A stretch of 64,000 nt of DNA, from NCBI RefSeq assembly GCF_000614065.1, contig NZ_BAKG01000013.1, positions 1 to 64,000 of the forward strand, written 5' to 3'. The stretch is from Prevotella dentasini JCM 15908 (GTDB lineage: Bacteria; Bacteroidota; Bacteroidia; Bacteroidales; Bacteroidaceae). The notes below the pieces were generated by a model, which was not told the DNA's origin, ran no database searches, and saw only the letters and a list, made by a program, of their open reading frames with translations. The position numbers were made by a program, and so were the translations under genes. Positions within the stretch are counted from its first letter, which is position 1. Each line of letters opens with the position of its first letter. Positions 7,542 to 16,158 of this stretch are shown here, one piece after another.

Positions 7542-8081
7542 ATGAATTTGTATTTAAGATACTTCGACAATGAAACGTTAGTACATAATGTCGATGACGC
7601 TCTTGATTTTTTGGTCTCTATCCCTGATATTCAGATGACTCCAGAATTGGAGGCTGATATTCGTACGTATGCTGCCAACGATGTGTTCTATCCGAAGCGG
7701 TATAAGGTGCGTCCCCGTATTTATTTCATTATCATTAAGACAGAGGCTGCCACCATGCTGGACTTCAAACAGAAGAAGGCTCTCCGTTCCAGTGGTGATT
7801 ATGCACAGCGTAAGGAAAATCCTGCCATCATGCACCTTGCCGAAGAGCGGGAGGGATGGTATGAAGGGCAGCTCAACTTCAAGCGTGTAGTCTTCCTGCC
7901 TGCAACGGGGAAGCATGAGTATCGCGACACCCATTTTGTTGCGAACTGCAAGGCTGTTTCGGGCATGGACTGCTACAACCGAATCATTGATTATCTGAAG
8001 GGCAGGGTAGATGCCCGTAGTCAGTTTCCTTCTGCTAAAGGCAAGAACTTCTCCTTTAGGTATTTGGGAATGTGGAAGTAA
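7542..8081 (+). CDS. Conserved hypothetical protein (179 aa)
   Basis: A soluble protein of 179 residues with no signal peptide or membrane segment. I do not recognise an enzyme motif. It has an acidic N-terminal helical part, a basic middle (DVFYPKRYKVRPRIYFIIIKTE, residues 47-68) and a C-terminal region with repeated aromatic and basic residues (GKNFSFRYLGMWK). The gene begins 32 bp after the last tRNA and precedes ssb by 54 bp, so it may be read from the tRNA operon. The coding pattern (codon use, no internal stop over the whole length) supports a real gene. Function unknown. Confidence 0.75.
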   Translation: MNLYLRYFDNETLVHNVDDALDFLVSIPDIQMTPELEADIRTYAANDVFYPKRYKVRPRIYFIIIKTEAATMLDFKQKKALRSSGDYAQRKENPAIMHLAEEREGWYEGQLNFKRVVFLPATGKHEYRDTHFVANCKAVSGMDCYNRIIDYLKGRVDARSQFPSAKGKNFSFRYLGMWK

Positions 8082-8135
8082 TAAGGGCGCATGTATTCCG
8101 GTGCGTACCCGTAACTTTTTTAATATGTTGATGGT

Positions 8136-8543
8136 ATGAACAAGGTCATGTTGATTGGAAACGTAGGAAAGGAGCCGGAGATACATTACTACGAGGCCGA
8201 CCAGTGTGTGGCCTCGTTTCCTTTGGCAACAACCGAGCGTGGATATGTGCTCCCGAACGGGACAAGCGTGCCGGACAGGACGGACTGGCACAACATCGTG
8301 CTGTTCAAGGGGCTTGCCAAGTATGCAGAGAGATATATTCACAAGGGGGATAAGGTTTATATAGAGGGCCGTATCCGCTACCGTACTTACGATGACAAGA
8401 AAGGGGCCAAGCGAATGGCGACAGAGATTTATGCCGATAATCTTGAGTGGCTGACCGCTCCCCGGAAATCGTCTGATATGGCCTCGTCTGAAAACACGCC
8501 GTCAGGGCAGCAGGTTGGCGACGACTCAAAACTCCCATTCTAA
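8136..8543 (+). CDS. ssb: Single-stranded DNA-binding protein
   Basis: A 135-residue SSB. The N-terminal OB fold is seen in MNKVMLIGNVGKEPEI, FPLATTERGY, DRTDWHNIVLFKGLAKYAERYIHKGDKVYIEGRIRYRTY (to about residue 100). A short linker follows, then the acidic tip DDSKLPF that binds partner proteins such as RecO, PriA and exonucleases. It coats single-stranded DNA in replication, repair and recombination. It is shorter than many SSBs (about 150-180 residues) because the linker is short. gldE starts directly after its stop codon, so the two are co-transcribed. Another OB-type protein with an SSB-like tip lies at 19537. Confidence 0.95.
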   Translation: MNKVMLIGNVGKEPEIHYYEADQCVASFPLATTERGYVLPNGTSVPDRTDWHNIVLFKGLAKYAERYIHKGDKVYIEGRIRYRTYDDKKGAKRMATEIYADNLEWLTAPRKSSDMASSENTPSGQQVGDDSKLPF

Positions 8544-9857
8544 ATGGTTGATTTATTATTGGACATATCTTCATACGTAGTCTTTCAGAGCCCGACTCCC
8601 GGAGTGCTGATAGCCGCGGCTTTGGCCGTTGTGCTTTTGGGACTTTCAGGGTTTGCCAGTGCATCGGAAATAGCTTTCTTCAGCCTTTCGCCTAATGACG
8701 TAGATGAACTGGATGCCGAACACAGCCCGGCCGACAAGCAAATAGAGATGCTTCGAGAAGATAGCGAGCGTACCTTGGCGACTATCCTGATTACCAATAA
8801 TCTGGTGAACGTAACCATCATCATGCTTTCCAACTATGTCTTGGGCAGTGTTCTGCTGTTCAAGGTGGCTTGGCTGGAATTTCTTTGCATAACGGTTCTC
8901 CTTACCTTTATTCTTCTGCTTTTCGGTGAGATTATGCCGAAGGTGTACAGCCGCCAGAATTCCTTGCGGTTTTGCCGCCTTGGTGCAAGGTATATCGTCA
9001 TGCTCCGCGGCCTGTTCTGGTATTTGGAGAATATTCTGCTCAAGAGCGGTACGTTCGCCGAGAAAATGGTGCAGAAGGAGAACAGGCAGCTGTCGGTGGA
9101 TGACTTGGAGCAGGCTTTGGAACTGACGAACAAAAACGAAATCAAGGATGAGCAGAAAATGCTGCAAGGCATTATCCGATTCGGGGATGAGACGGCGAAG
9201 GAGGTGATGACTCCCCGGCAGGACATTGTCGACCTTGATATCCGCAGTTCCTATTCTGACGTGCTGAAGTGCATTGTGGAGAACAACTACTCGCGTATTC
9301 CCATCTATCAGGACAATGATGACAACATGAGGGGAGTGCTCTACATCAAGGATTTGCTTCCCTATCTTTCCAAGCCGTCCAATTTCAGGTGGCAGAGTCT
9401 CATCCGTCCTCCTTATTTCGTACCCGAGACCAAGAAAATCGACGATCTGCTGCGTGAGTTCCAAAGCAACAAGGTGCATATTGCGATTGTGGTAGACGAG
9501 TTTGGAGGCACGAGCGGCATCGTAACGTTGGAGGACATACTCGAGGAGATTGTAGGAGAAATTAACGACGAGTACGACGAGGAGGAGAAGTTCTATTCCA
9601 AGATAGGCAGCAATGTCTATCTTTTTGAAGGAAAAACACTGCTGAGTGATTTTACGAAGATACTGAACGTGGCTGACGACGAATTTTCGGAAGTGGAGGG
9701 CGACGCGGATTCGCTGGCAGGCCTGCTCTTGGAAATAAAGGGAGATTTCCCGGGCGTTCACGAAAAAATCATCTATAAGAACTATACCTTTGAGGTAATG
9801 GACATAGAGGAACGCCGTATCAGCAAGATAAAAGTTACCGTAGGCAATGCCCGTTAG
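8544..9857 (+). CDS. gldE: GldE-like CNNM/CBS/CorC transporter-associated protein
   Basis: A 437-residue membrane protein. An N-terminal CNNM (DUF21) region of three to four membrane helices occupies about residues 15-150 and includes SGFASASEIAFFSL. It is followed by a CBS pair (VMTPRQDIVDLD... to DEFGGTSGIVTLEDILEEIVGEI, about residues 215-345) and a CorC/HlyC C-terminal domain. The family is annotated as gliding-motility protein GldE in Bacteroidetes, yet non-gliding Bacteroidales carry it too, where a role in divalent-cation transport is more likely. ssb-gldE-phosphopantetheinyl transferase is a common Bacteroidales order. It starts one base after the ssb stop and overlaps the next gene by 11 bp. 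Confidence 0.9.
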   Translation: MVDLLLDISSYVVFQSPTPGVLIAAALAVVLLGLSGFASASEIAFFSLSPNDVDELDAEHSPADKQIEMLREDSERTLATILITNNLVNVTIIMLSNYVLGSVLLFKVAWLEFLCITVLLTFILLLFGEIMPKVYSRQNSLRFCRLGARYIVMLRGLFWYLENILLKSGTFAEKMVQKENRQLSVDDLEQALELTNKNEIKDEQKMLQGIIRFGDETAKEVMTPRQDIVDLDIRSSYSDVLKCIVENNYSRIPIYQDNDDNMRGVLYIKDLLPYLSKPSNFRWQSLIRPPYFVPETKKIDDLLREFQSNKVHIAIVVDEFGGTSGIVTLEDILEEIVGEINDEYDEEEKFYSKIGSNVYLFEGKTLLSDFTKILNVADDEFSEVEGDADSLAGLLLEIKGDFPGVHEKIIYKNYTFEVMDIEERRISKIKVTVGNAR

Positions 9858-10352
9858 GATAGAAGAGATTGCCGGAGACGTGGTTCTGGGCCTGTACGCC
9901 ATCGGGCAGGGCAGGGCGGAAGAGCTTCGCGGAGAACGGGAACTCCTGAAGCTGATGCTGGGCAGGGAGGTGGAGATTTCCCACAATGCCGACGGCCGGC
10001 CCTTGATTTCCGATGGCAACGTCAGCATATCGCACACCAAGGGACATGTTGCCATCTTATTTTCCCCAACCCGTTCGGTGGGGGTCGATATTGAATTTCC
10101 CTCGGAGCGGGTGAAGCGCGTTGCCCCCCGTTTTCTCCGGAGGATGAAAGGTACGATTCGACAGAGGACTTGCAGATAGTATGGTGTGCCAAGGAAACCA
10201 TGTACAAGCTGTATTCCGAAGAGCATTTGGCGTTGGCGGAGATGAAGGTGCGGCTGAAGGAATCGGAAATAATCAATATGCGGAACGGCAGCGTCGTGCG
10301 TTTTTTTCACCGGGTCAGCCCCGAGTATATCCTGACCGCTGCTTGGGAATAG
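9847..10352 (+). pseudogene. 4'-phosphopantetheinyl transferase, interrupted by one frameshift
   Basis: An Sfp/AcpS-type enzyme that loads the phosphopantetheine arm of CoA onto carrier proteins. The first frame (to about 10142) holds VSISHTKGHVAILFS and VGVDIEFPSERV, the Mg-binding motif. The second frame resumes with DERYDSTEDLQIVWCAKETMYKLY, containing the W-x-x-K-E motif, and ends at 10352. The two halves join if one G is added to the GG at about 10142. No slippery heptamer or stimulatory structure was seen, so programmed shifting is unlikely. The start overlaps gldE by 11 bp. The repaired product would be about 168 residues, short for an Sfp-type enzyme but containing all motifs. The gene is probably functional and the shift a sequence error. 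Confidence 0.8.
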
Positions 10353-10452
10353 GCCTTGGCCGTGATAACGGCAAACGGGTCTGGAAGCCGGAGATTATCG
10401 GATGCCGTTGTGCAGAAATAGGGTTTTCCCTATTGTTTTTGTGGGAAAAAAC

Positions 10453-10483
10453 TTGCAGGTTAACATATAAGTTCTTACTTTTG
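10453..10483 (+). promoter_or_regulatory. Promoter of the outer-membrane protein gene
   Basis: TTGC (10453-10456), a 19-bp spacer, TACTTTTG (10476-10483). It lies 55 bp before the ATG at 10539 and after a GGGTTTTCCC..GGGAAAA inverted stretch. Confidence 0.55.
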
Positions 10484-10538
10484 CACTTAGTTATAATAAA
10501 GGAACAAGACAAAACGTTTAATTTTAATACATAAAGTT

Positions 10539-11134
10539 ATGAAAAAGTTAATTCTCATGGCAGCAGTAATGCTTGCATCGGTTGGAGCATACGCTCAGCA
10601 CGCAGTAGGTTCTTTCAATCTTCAGCCAAAGATTGGTATGAACATCGCGAATCTCTCTGAAGGAGATGCCGACAGCCGTATCGGCTTGGCAGCAGGTGTT
10701 GAAGGCGAGTATCAGGTTTCCGACCTGTTCTCTCTCTCGGCAGGTGCCATCTACTCCATGCAGGGATGCAAGAGCAAGTGGGAGGCTTTGGGTCAGTCCG
10801 TAACCACTACTACAAAACTGGACTATATCAACATTCCCATCATGGCCAACGTTTATGTTGTCAAGGGCTTGGCCGTGAAGTTGGGTATACAGCCGGGCTT
10901 CAAGGTGAACGGTGAGGTAAAGACCTCTGCTGAGACAAGCCTCGGTTCTGGCTCGAAGACGGCAGATGTTGATGCCAAGTCGTTCGACTTCTCCATCCTG
11001 TCGGCATCTCATACGAATATAACAATATTCAGCTCGATGCACGTTACAACTGGGGACTGACCAAGGTTTCAGACTTCTCTGATGCCAAGAACAGCGTATT
11101 CCAGATAACTCTGGGTTATAAGTTTGCATTGTAG
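10539..11134 (+). pseudogene. Outer-membrane beta-barrel protein (PorT/OMP_b-brl_2-like), one frameshift
   Basis: A small barrel of about 198 residues. The signal peptide MKKLILMAAVMLASVGAYAQ is followed by alternating strands (LQPKIGMNIANL, GLAAGVEGEYQVSDLFSLSAGAIYS, LDYINIPIMANVYV). The uninterrupted frame stops at 11060 with an odd tail. Adding one C at about 10997 (ATCCTG to ATCCCTG) gives SIPVGISYEYNNIQLDARYNWGLTKVSD and ends in QITLGYKFAL, a classic barrel C-terminus with a terminal hydrophobic strand. The shift is therefore a one-base homopolymer loss. It is a single transcription unit with its own promoter and a strong terminator at 11160. Function beyond the outer membrane is unknown. 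Confidence 0.8.
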
Positions 11135-11159
11135 TCTTAGAAAGGTATAAGTAAACGGG

Positions 11160-11202
11160 CCGTGTGCCAATTGTTCCCGGAACATTGGTACACGGTTTTT
11201 TT
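11160..11202 (+). terminator. Intrinsic terminator of the outer-membrane protein gene
   Basis: CCGTGTGCCAATTGTTCC pairs almost perfectly with GGAACATTGGTACACGG around a single C, then seven T residues. Confidence 0.85.
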
Positions 11203-11210
11203 CATGTAGC

Positions 11211-11256
11211 GACGTCCGTCGGCAGAATCCCACATTCTGCCGACGGGCGTCTTTTT
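11211..11256. terminator. Second hairpin terminator
   Basis: GACGTCCGTCGGCAGAAT pairs with ATTCTGCCGACGGGCGTC (one mismatch), loop CCCAC, followed by TTTTT. It lies nine bases after the first terminator. Confidence 0.75.
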
Positions 11257-11347
11257 GTTTGGTGTGCGGTTTTATGACCGTGGGTTTTCAGGAGTGAGAT
11301 ATGCCTTTCCGTCCGCTTTCCATAGGGTATAATATGAAAATCTTCAT

Positions 11348-11611
11348 GTGGTAATCCGATTACCATCAGGTGGTAATTCGATTATCTTCATGTGGTAATC
11401 CGATTACCGTCGTGTGGTAATTCAATTATCTTCATGTGGTAATCCGATTACCGTCGGGTGGTAATTCAATTATCTTCATGTGGTAATCCGATTACCGTCA
11501 GGTGGTAATTCAATTATCTTCAGGTGGTAATCCAATTACCATCGGGTGGTAATTCAGTTATCTTCAAGTGGTAATTCAATTACTATCGGGTGGTAATTTT
11601 ATTATTATTAG
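11348..11611. repeat. Array of twelve contiguous 22-bp palindromic repeats
   Basis: Twelve units of exactly 22 bp begin GTGGTAAT. They alternate between GGTAATC-C-GATTACC (a perfect palindrome) and GGTAATT-C-AATTATC, so the true period is 44 bp for most of the array. The last units drift. There are no spacers and no coding potential. It lies between the outer-membrane protein gene and the convergent TPR gene. Confidence 0.95.
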
Positions 11612-11664
11612 GTGAGTCTTTATTAATTGTAGTGTAGAGATGATATTCTGATGAATAGAAAAAT

Positions 11665-11706
11665 ATTTCCAGTATGTAGGAAAATGTTTTCCTTCATACT
11701 GGAAAT
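11665..11706. repeat. Long inverted repeat between convergent genes
   Basis: ATTTCCAGTATGTAGGAAAA and TTTTCCTTCATACTGGAAAT form 20-bp arms with one mismatch around TG. It may act as a bidirectional terminator or RNA-end structure for the operon ending at 11832. Confidence 0.7.
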
Positions 11707-11831
11707 AATGAAAAATTGTATATAAGGCTGATTATGTATTGTATATTCTCTCGGAGGGCTTCCTTAATTGATATTGACGGGAGAGTGCCGAGGAAATAGA
11801 GTACTTTTGTGTCCGGGCTGGGGAATATGGG

Positions 11832-13501
11832 CTATTTGAACTTGTTGAGGAAGGAGTCTGCCTGAGCATTGCCCAACTCTTTGGCCTTGGATATGTTCTT
11901 GAGTCCTTCTTCTTTCTGGCCGCTCTGGCACTGGGCGATGCCGAGGACGAGATGTGCGTCGGCAAAGTCTGGTTTCAGGCTGATGGCACGCTTGGCGGCA
12001 GCGATGGCTGCGTCGGTTTTGTTTACTCTGAGGAGAAGGCTTCCTGCTTCGGCATGGTAGACAGCCTCTTCGGGGGCAAGGCGTGAGGCGATGAGTATGT
12101 CCTGAAGGGCCTGCTGCCACAGGTGTCCCTTGGCTTCGCACTGCTCGCGCTCGTAGTAGAAGCCGGCTCCGAGGGTGCCTTGGAGGAAATACTCGTAGGT
12201 ATAGTAGTCGCGCATGGCTTTTCTGTAGTCGCCCATCCTGTCGTACTGCCGTGCACGGGCGAGAAAGAATGGGGCCGCGGTAGCGGCGTAGGGGGTGTCG
12301 CATAGTTCGATGCTTTGGTTCAGCAGCGAGAGTATCTCCTGATTGGCGGCTCCTAAATGTTCGCGGCTTTGGGCCATTTCGAGGTAGAGTTCGGGGTTCT
12401 TGAATTTCGTCCTTGTCAGCTGCTCGAAGGCATTGTAGGCTTCCTTGTAGTTTCCCTTGGCGTAGTCTATCTGTGCTATCAGGTGCTTGTAGCTTCTTGC
12501 GGATTCAGTCTGTCGGCCTCCTTGGCCTCGGTCATGGCCTTTTCGAGTGTCCATCCGATGGCGGAGGCGTTGCCGGTAATGGCTGCCTGATAGATGCTTC
12601 GGGCATAGTTGAAATGCGCCTCGCCCTTGTTTTCCGCCTTTCCTACAGCAGCTTGGAGGGTTTTGTCGGCTTCCTGCCATCTGCCTTCTGCCATGTCTGA
12701 GGATGCCGAGGCGAAGTAGCCGTCGTTCAGGGTCGGGAATTTGGCAATGAACTCGTCGATGACTTTCCTGTGTACTTCCTTGGGCTTCTGGATGGAGAGC
12801 ATCAGGCCGATGAGGGCTTGGTCCTGCGCGTCGGGGAGTCCTATGCGGATGGCGCACTGGCGCATGACGGGGTCGTTCTGCGAGAGGCCGGTCAGGCTGA
12901 AGTCGCGGGCGTATGCTGCATCGGTGGCACTTTGCTGTCCCGATGCCGAGGTGGCGAACAGGCCTATGACTTGTCCTTTCTCGTTGACAACGGGCGCGCC
13001 TGCCTGCCGGTCTGTGGCTGCTGATTTCAGTATGCAATAGTTGTACTGCGTTATGAATTTTTCCACTTCGGAGATATCCGACAGGATGGGTTGGCCTTCC
13101 TGCGTACTGGTAACTATCCATGCGTTGGAGTTGGCCGTGGCCGTACTTGCCAACGGTGCGGCGGTGGTTGCAGCGTTGATTTGGAGTTTTGCCAGATTGT
13201 ATATCTCGTTTGCTCCCAAGAGCACTTCCACGTCGTGTTTCTCTCCCTTTGCGTCGGCCACTACGGCTCGCTCTGCTCCGGCAAACGGCGACCAGAGGGT
13301 TACGCCTGTTCCGTCTTTTCCGATGAACACGCCGTTGGCTGTAGCGAGTACCGACCCGTCTTTCTTGTAGGTGGTCAGCGTGAAGGCTGCTTCGGCTGCC
13401 TTCCTTACCGCGGCTGGCTGTGCGCAGGCTTTGGAGATGCCGGTGCAGAGCAGCAACAATCCTAAGAGTAGTCTCATATTGTCTTTTTTCCGTTTTCTCA
13501 T
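11832..13501 (-). pseudogene. Trypsin-fold/TPR protein with a degenerate protease domain, one frameshift
   Basis: A secreted or periplasmic protein of about 556 residues. It has a signal peptide (core LLLGLLLLCTG, cleavage near ACAQ), then a serine-protease-like fold (GVFIGKDGTGVTLWSPFAGA, DRQAGAPVVNEKGQVIGLFA). Trypsin-like proteins would have a His in the first segment and GNSGGPL in the second, but both are missing, so the domain is probably inactive. The C-terminal half is a set of TPR helices (AKGNYKEAYNAFEQL, NKTDAAIAAAKRAISLKPDFADAHLVLGIAQ). The frame breaks at about 12494; one added A (GAA to GAAA on the coding strand) repairs it. The start at 13501 follows the recN stop by one base; 13477 is an alternative. 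It is the last gene of the dnaN-recN operon. Confidence 0.75.
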
Positions 13502-13502
13502 T

Positions 13503-15176
13503 TCAATATTGCTTTTTGCCATTGCAGAGCAGCTCGCGGGCGTTTTGCAAGGCAGCTTCCGATATGTCGGCACCTGAAAGCATCTGAGCGATTTCCGATA
13601 CGCGCTGTTCTTGCGAGAGTTCGCGCATCTGGCTGCGTGTGCCTGCCGGTGTCTCCTCCTTTTCCACTTTGTAGTGCGAGGTTCCCAACGCTGCAATCTG
13701 CGGAAGGTGGGTGATGGAGATTACCTGCCGGTTGCTGTCGCCCATCTCCTTCATGATGAGTGCCATCTTTTGGGCTGTCTTTCCGCTGACGCCTGTGTCA
13801 ATCTCGTCGAATATTATCGTCGGCAGCTTCACCGCACCGCTTATCATTGCCTTCAGCGAGAGCATGACACGGGCTATCTCGCCACCCGATGCTACCTGTA
13901 CGACGGGCTGCATCTCCGTGCTCTTGTTGGCGGAGAAGAGAAACTGAATCTTGTCTGCGCCGTCGGCCGACAGGGGCTTTGGCAGGAGCTGTACTTGGAA
14001 TCTGACGTTCGGGATGCCCAACGGGACGAGGCGGTTTCTCATTTCCTCCTCTATTTTCCTTGCGGTCTTTGTGCGCAGGGCGGTCAGCGTCTTGGCAAGT
14101 TTGTTACAGTCTGCCAGCCTGCGTCCTGTCTCGGCTTCCAGTTCCTTGAGTGCTTCGTCGCTGTTATCTATGCTGTGCAGCTGCGCCTTCAGGTTCTCCA
14201 TTATTTCTGTGAGTTCCTTTACCGATGAGACGCGGAACTTCTGCTGAAGCGAGTATATCTTGTCCAGCCTCTGATTGATGCTGTCCATCCTGTTGGGGTC
14301 GAAGTCTACGTCCTCCACATCGCTGCCGACATCACTTCCAATGTCCTGTAGCTCAATGTGGACGGAGCCAAGCCGCTCTGCCATTCCTTTTACTTTCGGA
14401 AACACCTCTTCTATTCTTCGGAGACATTCTGCGGCAGCCTTGACATTTTTCACCGCCCCAGTCTCTTCGTCGTTCAGGGCTTTGTCCGTCTCGTAGAGTG
14501 CTGTCTTGATTTCCTCAGAATGGGAAAGGGTGCGGCTCTCGGCCTCCAGCTCTTCCTGCTCGCCGTCCGTGAGATGGGCACTATTGATTTCCTCGAACTG
14601 GAATCTCATAAATTCCTCGTTCTCCAGTCCCTTGGCTATATCGGCTTTCATCTGCTCCAGCTGACGTGCAGCAGACCTGTACAGTGTGTATTTCTCCCTG
14701 AATGTCTGCAAGTCTTTTGCATTGTCGGCGATGATGTCGACGACGTTGAGTTGGAAATCCTCTCTCTGAAGCAAAAGGTTCTGATGTTGGGAATGGATGT
14801 CGACAAGCTGCTCACCCAGTCGTTTCATCAATTGGAGCGGGACGGGCGTGTCATTGATGAAGGCGCGCGACTTTCCCGTATCGCTCAGTTCGCGTCGGAT
14901 AATCGTGTCTTCGGCATCAAGGTCGATATTGTTTTCCTCGAAGAATTTTTCCAAACCGTAGTGCGTAAGGCTGAAATGCGCCTCAATGATACATTTCTTC
15001 TCGCCTTTCTTTATCTGTTTGCTGTCGGCACGGTTGCCCAAGAGCAGTCCGATAGCACCAAGAATGATGCTTTTTCCGGCTCCGGTTTCTCCACTGATGA
15101 CGGAGAAACCCGGGTGAAAGTCGATGTCGAGCTGGTCTATCAGTGTAAAGTTCTTTATATAGAGATGTTTTAGCAT
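13503..15176 (-). CDS. recN: DNA repair protein RecN
   Basis: A 557-residue SMC-like ATPase that helps repair double-strand breaks. MLKHLYIKNFTLIDQLDIDF and the Walker A GETGAGKS (about residues 30-37) start the head. The middle is long coiled coil (LEQMKADIAKGLENEEF to ELEAETGRRLADCNKLAKTL). The C-terminal head holds VASGGEIARVMLSLK (signature) and IIFDEIDTGVSGKTA (Walker B). Length is typical. It is in the minus-strand operon dnaN, exonuclease, coaBC, DUF4835, recN, TPR protein. This order is common in Bacteroidales. Confidence 0.96.
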   Translation of the reverse strand: MLKHLYIKNFTLIDQLDIDFHPGFSVISGETGAGKSIILGAIGLLLGNRADSKQIKKGEKKCIIEAHFSLTHYGLEKFFEENNIDLDAEDTIIRRELSDTGKSRAFINDTPVPLQLMKRLGEQLVDIHSQHQNLLLQREDFQLNVVDIIADNAKDLQTFREKYTLYRSAARQLEQMKADIAKGLENEEFMRFQFEEINSAHLTDGEQEELEAESRTLSHSEEIKTALYETDKALNDEETGAVKNVKAAAECLRRIEEVFPKVKGMAERLGSVHIELQDIGSDVGSDVEDVDFDPNRMDSINQRLDKIYSLQQKFRVSSVKELTEIMENLKAQLHSIDNSDEALKELEAETGRRLADCNKLAKTLTALRTKTARKIEEEMRNRLVPLGIPNVRFQVQLLPKPLSADGADKIQFLFSANKSTEMQPVVQVASGGEIARVMLSLKAMISGAVKLPTIIFDEIDTGVSGKTAQKMALIMKEMGDSNRQVISITHLPQIAALGTSHYKVEKEETPAGTRSQMRELSQEQRVSEIAQMLSGADISEAALQNARELLCNGKKQY

Positions 15177-15231
15177 GCTTCGGTAGAGTTAGAGATGGTG
15201 AGGGGATTCGTCTCGCACACGGGTTCCGCGG

Positions 15232-16158
15232 TTATTGCTTAATCTTCTCCCAAGTGGGGTTCTGGCTGGCATTGATGCTGAAGAGAATATCGTAGACCGA
15301 TTCCTTTTCTTTCTGCGTCCCCTTACCTTTATATATATTGGCAAGCTCGTCCTTTTTGTAGTCAGTCCAGATTTGTGGCAGCAGACTTAGCGGACGGTCT
15401 TCGTGGGCTTTCTTCAGGTCGTTCTCCAATGCTGTAGTGATATTGGTGCGTCCCCGCTCTGCATTGTTTGCCATCTCGTCCAGTCCTTGCCTGTAGTAGT
15501 CGTATTGCAATTGGCGGAACGATTTCATGGCACCGTCAAGATAATCGTTGATGATGGCAAAGCGGTTCCGCTGTGTCTCGAACGATTTCCATCCCGTAAA
15601 GCTAAGGTTCTGCGCGTTGTTGGTCAGGTTCATGCACCTTTGCAGAATGTCCTCACCGCCCATGGGCGCAAACGAGTCCAAATCCAGTCCGATGAACAGA
15701 TAGGCATAGTAGGCTATGAGTGCCGTCAGCTGGTTGTCGATGGATGCTTCGTTAAATTCCAGTTGGTCGAATTGGGCAAACGTGAAATTGAAATCACCGT
15801 CCTGATTATTATATAGAGTCGTGGTATAGGCCGAATTGTAGACCGGGCGATTTGCCTGCACGAGAGCCGTACAGGTAAACATGTTTGAGCTAGGGTCATA
15901 CTTCGTTACCGTGATATTGAAATTACAGGCTATCCGTTCATTCTTTTGGAATTGCAGATTTGTCCATTTCCGCTCGTTGATGAATTGTTCAAGCGTTTGC
16001 TTCAGATTGTCAAATACCGAAGCATCTGTTCCCTGTATTTGGTTGTGGTTGACCGTTACCTTAGCCAACAGCTCCTGTGCCGTGGCCGAAAGGTTACAGC
16101 CTATTGACAAGCTCGTCAATAATGTCGCTTGCAACAGCAGTTTTCGGCTTCTTGTCAT
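15232..16158 (-). CDS. DUF4835 protein (PorD-like, type IX secretion-associated)
   Basis: A 308-residue exported protein. The N-terminal signal (MTRSRKLLLQATLLTSL... cleavage near ATAQ) is followed by ELLAKVTVNHNQIQGTDASVFDNLKQTLEQFINERKWT. The PMGGEDILQRCMNL and GWKSFETQRNRFAIINDYL segments are typical of this Bacteroidetes family. The family is annotated as type IX secretion protein PorD from co-occurrence; direct biochemical function is unclear to me. Its first 65 bp overlap the end of coaBC, because the signal-peptide start lies inside that gene. The presence of GIYIVDGKKVVKK-type tails on secreted proteins in the window is consistent with a T9SS-related role. Confidence 0.85.
   Translation of the reverse strand: MTRSRKLLLQATLLTSLSIGCNLSATAQELLAKVTVNHNQIQGTDASVFDNLKQTLEQFINERKWTNLQFQKNERIACNFNITVTKYDPSSNMFTCTALVQANRPVYNSAYTTTLYNNQDGDFNFTFAQFDQLEFNEASIDNQLTALIAYYAYLFIGLDLDSFAPMGGEDILQRCMNLTNNAQNLSFTGWKSFETQRNRFAIINDYLDGAMKSFRQLQYDYYRQGLDEMANNAERGRTNITTALENDLKKAHEDRPLSLLPQIWTDYKKDELANIYKGKGTQKEKESVYDILFSINASQNPTWEKIKQ

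Noticed and set aside
8646..10310. 554-codon open frame on the minus strand opposite gldE
   Set aside because: Antisense to a clear gldE gene and to the PPTase; no family-like motifs and no promoter.
9847..10352. Programmed -1 frameshift in the PPTase gene
   Set aside because: No slippery heptamer or downstream structure at the site, and six other genes show the same homopolymer-type break.
11348..11611. Regular repeats considered as a CRISPR array
   Set aside because: The 22-bp units are contiguous, with no unique spacers, and no cas gene is present.
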